From Hydrogenimonas sp. (GTDB taxonomy: Bacteria > Campylobacterota > Campylobacteria > Campylobacterales > Hydrogenimonadaceae): 11,492 bases of DNA. The translations under genes and the position numbers were made by a program. Each line of letters begins with the position of its first letter. Within the stretch, counting starts at the first letter, position 1. The stretch covers positions 1 through 11,492 of the forward strand of contig NZ_JAOZOZ010000050.1 in the NCBI RefSeq assembly GCF_029933015.1. The letters are read 5' to 3'. This document shows, piece after piece, positions 7,258 to 11,492 of this stretch. The notes beneath the pieces are model-generated. The model saw only the letters and a list, made by a program, of their open reading frames with translations, had not been told where the DNA came from and did not search any database.

Positions 7258-8672
7258 ACCAGACACCTTTCACCCAGATCCCACGCCTCCAGCCATGTCA
7301 TGAGGGTCGGCACCGGATCGTTCGGGAAGAGTGCCTGTTCGCACCGCTGTTCGATGCCCGCTTCGTTGACCAGCGTACCCGAGGTTTCGCTCCATGCGGC
7401 GATGGGCAGGGTCAGGTCGGCGAAGGTTTCGGGCCGATGGGTCAGCAGATCGATTTGGCGGCGTGCCTTCACATCGCCCGCGGCGGGATGGTTGAAGTTG
7501 ATCAGCAGCACCTCTCCCCGAGAGGATGGCATCGACGTGTCGATCCCCAGTCTCTCCACCCCTTTGGCGTTGGCGGCCCGCATCGCACTTTTGAGCCACG
7601 CGTCTTCGAAGGCGGGGTCCCGGTAGGCATCCAGAGGGGCGTGGAGTTTTCCTCCGATCCGGTTGGCGAAGATCTGGACCATCTCCAGCTCCTCGATGTA
7701 GAGGTTCGCGTCGGCCAGCACCACGATCCGTCCCTGCCACGATTCGACCATCTTTTTCATCTGTGCCGCCGCTTCTTCGAAACCGATGGAGGAGGATTCC
7801 GCCCGCGCCTCCCGCAGACGGTTTTCCTGAAGCGCCTTGTAGCTCAGGCGCCCTTCGTCGCAGATGAAGTGGCCGTTGATATCGGGATTTTTCCTGGGAC
7901 GGAAACGGTAGATCGTGTCGTCTTCGAACTTGGTTTTGGCGTGGTCGATGTAGATGGCGCACCCCGTGGCGCAGCCGTGGCAGACCGAGGGGGTGGAGGT
8001 GAGAAACCAGACCCGCTGTTTGAAACGGAAATCCTTGCTGGTCAGCGCCCCGACCGGACAGAGATCGACGACGTTCATCGCGTAGCCGTTTTCGAGCTTC
8101 CTGCCCGGAAGCGTGGCGATGTGGGAGTGGTCGGCACGCTCCACGACCCCCAGCTCGCCCGTTTTGACGATATTTCCCGTGAAACGCACGCACCGTTTGC
8201 AGAGTACGCACCGCTCCTGGTCGAGCATGACGTTGCGTCCCAGGTCGAGATGTTTCTCGAAGTGGAGTTTTTCCGCTTTGGGAACCTTCCCGTGATAGAG
8301 GCCGTACTCCATGTAGTAATCCTGCAGGCTGCACTCGCCCGCCTGGTCACAGACGGGACAGTCGACCGGGTGGTTGACCAGCTGGAGCTCCAGGATGCCG
8401 CGTCGCACTCTGCGGATGTTTTCGGTGTCGGTACGGACGATCAACCCCTCTTCGACGAAAGTGTCGCAGGAGATCTGGGGCCGCTTCTTTCCTTCGATCT
8501 CCACCATGCACATCCGGCAGTTGCCGTCGGGACCCAGCGCTTCGTGGTAACAGTAGTAGGGGATCTCGAAACCGTTTTCCAGAAGCACCTGGAGCAGGAT
8601 CGCCCCCTCTTCCGCTTCGATCGTCCGGTCGTCGACCGTGATTTTCACCATTTTTTTGACCTTTTCGCTCAT
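7254..8672 (-). CDS. nuoG: NADH-quinone oxidoreductase subunit G, short form
   Basis: NuoG is the large iron-sulfur subunit of the electron-input arm. The N-terminal half is complete. The 2Fe-2S ligands are Cys41, 52, 55 and 69. The His-ligated 4Fe-4S site is HPVDCPVCDQAGEC (His101, Cys105, 108, 114). The next 4Fe-4S site is Cys155, 158, 161 and 205. A fourth set, CHGCATGC plus Cys271 (231, 234, 238, 271), matches the N7-type cluster found only in some bacteria. After residue ~285 only about 190 residues remain of a molybdopterin-oxidoreductase-like domain that is normally 400-600 long. It still ends with the family-like LPIAAWSETSGTLVNEAG. The total is 472 residues. The ATG overlaps the nuoF stop as ATGA and has GGAG eight bases upstream. 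A second ATG seven codons later also has AAAGG upstream and is a possible alternative start. Confidence 0.93.
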   Translation of the reverse strand: MSEKVKKMVKITVDDRTIEAEEGAILLQVLLENGFEIPYYCYHEALGPDGNCRMCMVEIEGKKRPQISCDTFVEEGLIVRTDTENIRRVRRGILELQLVNHPVDCPVCDQAGECSLQDYYMEYGLYHGKVPKAEKLHFEKHLDLGRNVMLDQERCVLCKRCVRFTGNIVKTGELGVVERADHSHIATLPGRKLENGYAMNVVDLCPVGALTSKDFRFKQRVWFLTSTPSVCHGCATGCAIYIDHAKTKFEDDTIYRFRPRKNPDINGHFICDEGRLSYKALQENRLREARAESSSIGFEEAAAQMKKMVESWQGRIVVLADANLYIEELEMVQIFANRIGGKLHAPLDAYRDPAFEDAWLKSAMRAANAKGVERLGIDTSMPSSRGEVLLINFNHPAAGDVKARRQIDLLTHRPETFADLTLPIAAWSETSGTLVNEAGIEQRCEQALFPNDPVPTLMTWLEAWDLGERCLV

Positions 8673-9925
8673 GCCATACTCCGTAGACGGGCCTGGAACT
8701 CGTCACCGAACTTTTCGACGAAGGCGTCGATGACACCCGAAACCGCCGGGGCGAAGACACAGATCGTCTTGCCGTTCATCGTCCAGGAGATGTCGAGCAT
8801 CTTCTGCAGATCGGCCGCTTCGGCCTCGCCCCGTACCACGGCGTCGGCGATGCGGTCGACCCAGCCGGTCCCCTCCCGGCACGGTGTACACTGCCCGCAC
8901 GATTCGTGGTGGTAGAAACCCAGCAGGTTTTTGAGCGCCTCCACCATGTCGACCGTCTCGTCCATGACGATCATCCCGCCGGTGCCCAGTGAACTGCCCA
9001 GACTCTTCATACTCTCGTAATCCAGCCGCGCTTCAGCCGCTTCGGCCGCCGTCAATACCGGGGTCGAGGCGCCGCCGGGAATGACCGCCTTGAGCGCCCT
9101 GCCCCCCTTGATACCGCCGCCGAAACGCTCGATATACTCCATCATCGGCGTGCCGAACTCCGCCTCGTAGACGCCGGGACGCTCCACATGGCCGCTGAGG
9201 GCGAAAAGCATCGTACCGGGACTCTTTTCGGTGCCGTAGCTCCGGTAGGCTTGTGGCCCTTCGGCGACGATGAAAGGGACCGTCGCGATCGTCTCCACGT
9301 TGTTCACCAGCGTCGGCCGTCCGAAGTACCACTCCGGCTCTTTCCGGTGGGGTTTGAGGCGCGGGTGGCCCCGTTTGCCCTCCATCGACTCCAGCAGGGC
9401 CGACTTCTCGCCGCAGATGTAGGCCCCGGCCCCCCGGTGGATCGTCACGTCGAGCCGCCAGTCGTGCCCCATCGTCTTTTCACCCAGGATGCCCGCCCCG
9501 TAGGCTTCGTCGATCGCCTTTTGCAGGACCTTCTGAAAGTCGTGATACTCGCCCCGGATGTAGATGTAGGCGTCATGGGCCCCGATGGCGTAGCAGGTGA
9601 GTATGATCCCCTCGATGAGCAGATGGGGGTCTTTGGTGATGATCTGCCGGTCCTTGAAGGTCCCCGGCTCGCTCTCGTCGCAGTTGACGGCCAGGAACTT
9701 CACCGGGTCGGGATGCTGCGCCGCCAGTTTCCACTTGCCGCAGGCCGGCGCCCCGCCGCCCCCTTTGCCCCGCAGGCCGCTTTCGCAGACGGCGTTCAGC
9801 ACCGCTTCGGATCCCATCGAAAAAGCCTTTTCCACAGCCTTGTAGGCCCCGTGTTCCAGGGCCACGTCCAATCGGTCGACATCTGGAACGTCGAACCGAC
9901 GGCTCACAATCTTTACCTCTCTCAT
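8669..9925 (-). CDS. nuoF: NADH-quinone oxidoreductase subunit F (FMN/NAD(P)H-binding)
   Basis: NuoF binds FMN and the nicotinamide donor and carries the N3 4Fe-4S cluster. At 418 residues it is full length. Motifs in order: the glycine-rich GLRGKGGGGAPACGKWK at 50-66, the family's CDESEPGTFKDR at 82-93, GAGAYICGEKSALLESMEGKRG at 165-186, PTLVNNVETIA at 204-214, and the cluster ligands ESCGQCTPCREG (Cys343, 346, 349) with Cys389. Two motifs deviate. The usual GRGGAGFPTG reads GKGGGGAPAC, and the usual GEETAL reads GEKSAL, with Lys174 in place of an acidic residue. NADH is the expected donor but the deviations leave this open. The start MREVKIV is chosen by motif distance; an AAAGGG lies just upstream. 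The frame runs further into the 7-base repeat array, which would add a repeat-encoded peptide. It follows nuoE after a 58-base spacer and overlaps nuoG by four bases. Confidence 0.95.
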   Translation of the reverse strand: MREVKIVSRRFDVPDVDRLDVALEHGAYKAVEKAFSMGSEAVLNAVCESGLRGKGGGGAPACGKWKLAAQHPDPVKFLAVNCDESEPGTFKDRQIITKDPHLLIEGIILTCYAIGAHDAYIYIRGEYHDFQKVLQKAIDEAYGAGILGEKTMGHDWRLDVTIHRGAGAYICGEKSALLESMEGKRGHPRLKPHRKEPEWYFGRPTLVNNVETIATVPFIVAEGPQAYRSYGTEKSPGTMLFALSGHVERPGVYEAEFGTPMMEYIERFGGGIKGGRALKAVIPGGASTPVLTAAEAAEARLDYESMKSLGSSLGTGGMIVMDETVDMVEALKNLLGFYHHESCGQCTPCREGTGWVDRIADAVVRGEAEAADLQKMLDISWTMNGKTICVFAPAVSGVIDAFVEKFGDEFQARLRSMA

Positions 9926-9987
9926 ACCACGCCCTTTCCACCCCAATGACCAATGACCAATGACCAATGACAAAGAAGAAGTTTCAT
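9922..9987 (-). other. 21-codon open frame bridging nuoE and nuoF (doubtful gene)
   Basis: An ATG at 9987 overlaps the nuoE stop as ATGA. Its frame passes through the 7-base repeat array, giving a CHWSLVIGHWGW-like peptide, and stops with TGA at 9922-9924, which overlaps the nuoF ATG as ATGA. It has no recognisable domain and no good ribosome-binding site of its own. It is listed because the same start-stop geometry occurs in the other two repeat-filled spacers of this operon. A stable protein product is unlikely. Confidence 0.2.
9943..9972 (-). repeat. 7-base tandem repeat array in the nuoE-nuoF spacer
   Basis: Reading the plus strand, AATGACC occurs three times without change from 9945 and a fourth time as AATGACA; on the transcribed strand the unit is TTGGTCA. 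The array fills most of the 58-base spacer. In the sense direction it contains no stop codon in any frame, because the 7-base period cycles all frames through LVIGHWS. In the other direction TGA recurs in every frame. A closely similar array lies 500 bases away on the other side of nuoE. Heptamer arrays of this kind are known as short tandemly repeated repetitive sequences in cyanobacteria; a common origin is not claimed. Confidence 0.85.
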
Positions 9988-10457
9988 CGAAGCTCCTTCA
10001 ATATTTCGTCCACCTTTTCGGGTGTGAGGTTTTCATACAGCGTGTCGTCGATCTGCATCACCGGCGCCGTCCCGCAGCTGCCCAGGCACTCCACCTGCGA
10101 GAGGGTGAACCTGCCGTCCTCGGTGGTCTCCCCCACTTCGATACCGAGCCGCTCCTTCAGGCGCTCCAGCACGCCGCTTTGGCCGCAAAGCGCGCACGAA
10201 AGGGTGCGGCACACCTTGATATGATGCCGGCCGAGCGGCTTTTCGTGAAACATCTCGTAGAAGGTGACGACACCGTAGACCTTCATCGGAGAGACCCCCA
10301 GCCATTCGGCCACCGCCTCCATCGCTTCGACCGAGATGAAACCCTCCTGCTCCATCACCTTCCAGAGCGCGGGCAGCATCAACGCCTCTTTGGAGGGATA
10401 CCGCTTCGCCAGCGCTTCCAACTCCCGTAAATTCTCTTCCGTAAACGCAAAACCCAT
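9984..10457 (-). CDS. nuoE: NADH-quinone oxidoreductase subunit E (2Fe-2S, thioredoxin-like)
   Basis: NuoE carries the N1a 2Fe-2S cluster beside NuoF in the peripheral arm. The protein is 157 residues, normal for the family. An N-terminal helical bundle (about 5-60) with MLPALWKVMEQEGFISVEAMEAVAEWLGVS is followed by the thioredoxin-like domain with YGVVTFYEMF. The ligands are CRTLSC (Cys83 and 88) and CLGSC (Cys124 and 128), the usual Cx4C and Cx3C pair. The start MGFAFTEENL is supported by GGGGAGAGAG upstream and by the family length. The open frame continues upstream into a palindrome and a 7-base repeat array and would add about 21 residues of repeat-encoded peptide, which I reject. The gene is flanked on both sides by spacers with 7-base repeats, the only gene in the window so placed. 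Confidence 0.95.
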   Translation of the reverse strand: MGFAFTEENLRELEALAKRYPSKEALMLPALWKVMEQEGFISVEAMEAVAEWLGVSPMKVYGVVTFYEMFHEKPLGRHHIKVCRTLSCALCGQSGVLERLKERLGIEVGETTEDGRFTLSQVECLGSCGTAPVMQIDDTLYENLTPEKVDEILKELR

Positions 10458-10470
10458 TATCTCTCTCCCC

Positions 10471-10487
10471 AGGCGGCAAAGCCGCCT
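10471..10487 (-). repeat. Palindrome with TTT loop before nuoE
   Basis: AGGCGGC, AAA, GCCGCCT forms a perfect 7-base stem with a 3-base loop, located 13 bases before the nuoE start. The GGC-TTT-GCC core (minus strand) resembles the two TTT-loop palindromes in the nuoH-nuoI spacer. No T-run follows it, so it is unlikely to end transcription. In the RNA it could affect access to the nuoE ribosome-binding site, or protect a processed 3' end. Confidence 0.6.
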
Positions 10488-10488
10488 C

Positions 10489-10520
10489 CCAATGACCAAT
10501 GACCAATAACCAATAACCAA
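10489..10520 (-). repeat. 7-base tandem repeat array in the nuoD-nuoE spacer
   Basis: On the plus strand two AATGACC units (10491-10504) are followed by two AATAACC units (10505-10518), with partial units at both ends. The sense-strand unit is TTGGTCA or TTGGTTA. The A/G variation makes this array a diverged relative of the one after nuoE. Both arrays are joined on the gene-stop side to a TTCTTTG sequence, so more than the heptamer itself may be shared. Confidence 0.85.
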
Positions 10521-10524
10521 AGAA

Positions 10525-11492
10525 TCATCGATCCATCTCCCCGGCGATGATGTTCAGGCTTCCCAGCGTCATGATCGCGTCGGCCACCTGGTAGTCGGTG
10601 ATGATATCCGGATAGGCCTGCATATGCAGGAAACTCGGCGCGCGCACCTTCACCTTGTAGGGTGTGCCGCTTCCGTCGCTGACGATGAAAAAGCCCAGCT
10701 CCCCGTTGGCCGCCTCGAAAGCGCCGTAGTGTTCCCTGGGCGGTACCTTCACCCCTTCGAAGATCAGTTTGAACTGGTCGATCGTCCCTTCGATCGTGTT
10801 GTAGACTTCCGGTTTGGGCGGCAGGGTGACGGCCCTATCGTCAACGCAGACGGGGCCTTCGGGCATCCGTTCCACCGCCTGCTCGATGATGCGGATACTC
10901 TGAAGCATCTCCTCGAAACGGACCATCATCCGGTCGTGGGTATCTCCCACGCTGCCGACGACCATCTCGAAATCGAAGGTGTCGTAGTGATAGCACGGAT
11001 CGGCGAAGCGCAAGTCGAAAGGGACGCCGCTGGCCCGAAGGTTGGGCCCCGTGAAACCGCGGCTCACCGCCTCTTCGGCCGAAACCGGGGAGATATCCTG
11101 GACGCGCTCGTTGAAGATACGGTTTTTCGCCACCATCACCAGCGTCTCGTCGATGCCCTTACGCACCTTTTTCAGCACGTCGTCCAGATCGTCGCGCCAG
11201 CCCTCATAAAGGTCGTGGGCCATACCGCCGACCCGCATGAAGCTGTTGGTGAGCCTCGCCCCCGTCAATCGGCTCAAAAAGTCGTAGGCGTCGTTTCGGG
11301 GGTTGAAGAGATACCAGTAGTTGGTCTGCGCCCCCATGTCCAGCAGTCCCGCCGCCAGGCAGACCAGATGGTCGATGATGCGCGAAAGCTCGGCGAGGAT
11401 CACCCGGATGAAAACGGCGCGGTCGGGCAGCGTGAGCCCCAGCATCTCTTCGACGGTCTTGACGAAGGCGATGTTGTTCATCAGGGCCGAGC
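10525..11492 (-). CDS. nuoD: NADH-quinone oxidoreductase subunit D (5' end cut by window)
   Basis: NuoD (49 kDa type) forms the quinone-reduction site together with NuoB and NuoH. The visible part is 321 codons. A full NuoD of about 410 residues would lack its first ~90 here, including the region expected to hold the quinone-binding His and Tyr. The visible start, SALMNNIAFVKTVEEMLGL, is in frame at the window edge, so the internal ATG at 11481 is not the true start. Family marks are DRAVFIRVILAELSRIIDHLV, GFTGPNLRASGVPFDLR, GDTHDRMMVRFEEM, ELGFFIVSDGSGTPYKVKVRAPSF, and the typical C-terminus LGSLNIIAGEMDR. NuoC is not fused to the visible part. The gene is followed by a 67-base spacer with a 7-base repeat array and a palindrome before nuoE. 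Confidence 0.96.
   Translation of the reverse strand, partial: SALMNNIAFVKTVEEMLGLTLPDRAVFIRVILAELSRIIDHLVCLAAGLLDMGAQTNYWYLFNPRNDAYDFLSRLTGARLTNSFMRVGGMAHDLYEGWRDDLDDVLKKVRKGIDETLVMVAKNRIFNERVQDISPVSAEEAVSRGFTGPNLRASGVPFDLRFADPCYHYDTFDFEMVVGSVGDTHDRMMVRFEEMLQSIRIIEQAVERMPEGPVCVDDRAVTLPPKPEVYNTIEGTIDQFKLIFEGVKVPPREHYGAFEAANGELGFFIVSDGSGTPYKVKVRAPSFLHMQAYPDIITDYQVADAIMTLGSLNIIAGEMDR

Larger units (their letters stand above)
10459..10528 (-). other. 23-codon open frame bridging nuoD and nuoE (doubtful gene)
   Basis: An ATG at 10526-10528 overlaps the nuoD stop as ATGA. The frame reads through the 7-base repeats (WLLVIGHWSL) and the palindrome (GGGFAAWGER) and ends with a TAA whose last base, 10457, is the first base of the nuoE ATG (TAATG). 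The peptide is purely repeat-derived and has no recognisable domain. It is listed because the start-stop geometry matches the other two repeat-filled spacers. Confidence 0.2.

Noticed and set aside
6265..8915. Long plus-strand open frames opposite nuoH and nuoG
   Set aside because: Antisense shadows; their protein content is repetitive His/Asp/Arg and matches no family I know.
9926..9973. Longer nuoF beginning at 9973
   Set aside because: The added residues are repeat-encoded; the ATG at 9925 gives a normal NuoF N-terminus.
10471..10487. Rho-independent terminator between nuoD and nuoE
   Set aside because: The stem is perfect but no T-run follows on the transcribed strand, and nuoE to nuoN must be transcribed for a working complex.
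10458..10520. Longer nuoE beginning at 10520 in the heptamer array
   Set aside because: The added peptide (VIGYWSLVIG) is repeat-encoded and the internal ATG at 10457 has a good ribosome-binding site.
9943..10520. CRISPR array
   Set aside because: The repeats are 7-base tandem units with no spacers.

Overview
The window is one block of a respiratory complex I (NADH:quinone oxidoreductase, nuo) operon, transcribed entirely from the minus strand. Read in the direction of transcription (right to left) the order is nuoD (5' end cut by the window), nuoE, nuoF, nuoG, nuoH, nuoI, nuoJ, nuoK, nuoL, nuoM and nuoN (3' end cut by the window). This is the canonical bacterial order. nuoA, nuoB and nuoC would lie beyond the right edge. 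I see no tRNA, rRNA, CRISPR array, transposase or convincing terminator, and no protein gene on the plus strand.

The DNA is GC-rich by eye. NuoC and NuoD are not fused, the NuoE and NuoF subunits are present, and NuoG is unusually short. My guess is a GC-rich Campylobacterota, or another deep-branching chemolithotroph such as an Aquificota relative, but this is low confidence and rests on protein flavour alone.

nuoE, nuoF and nuoG encode the electron-input arm: FMN/NADH site, 2Fe-2S and 4Fe-4S clusters. nuoD and nuoI form the connecting module that carries electrons to the quinone site. nuoH, J, K, L, M and N form the membrane arm that moves protons. No frameshift is seen in any of the eleven genes, so the enzyme looks functional. 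Several subunits differ from the family pattern: a NuoG with a drastically shortened molybdopterin-like domain, a NuoH about 100 residues longer than the E. coli type, altered glycine-rich and GEE motifs in NuoF, a Tyr-to-Ser change in the conserved NuoJ helix, and a lost Asp/His in a NuoM motif.

The most unusual non-coding signal is in the gene junctions. Seven of ten junctions are tight: overlaps of 4 to 17 bases, or a 1-base gap. The other three (nuoD-nuoE, nuoE-nuoF, nuoH-nuoI) carry spacers of 67, 58 and 157 bases filled with repeats: 7-base tandem repeats (TTGGTCA on the sense strand) and small palindromes with a TTT loop. In all three spacers a short reading frame starts with an ATG overlapping the upstream stop, stays open through the repeats, and stops on the start codon of the next gene. 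The repeats may therefore have invaded formerly coupled junctions while keeping a path for translating ribosomes.
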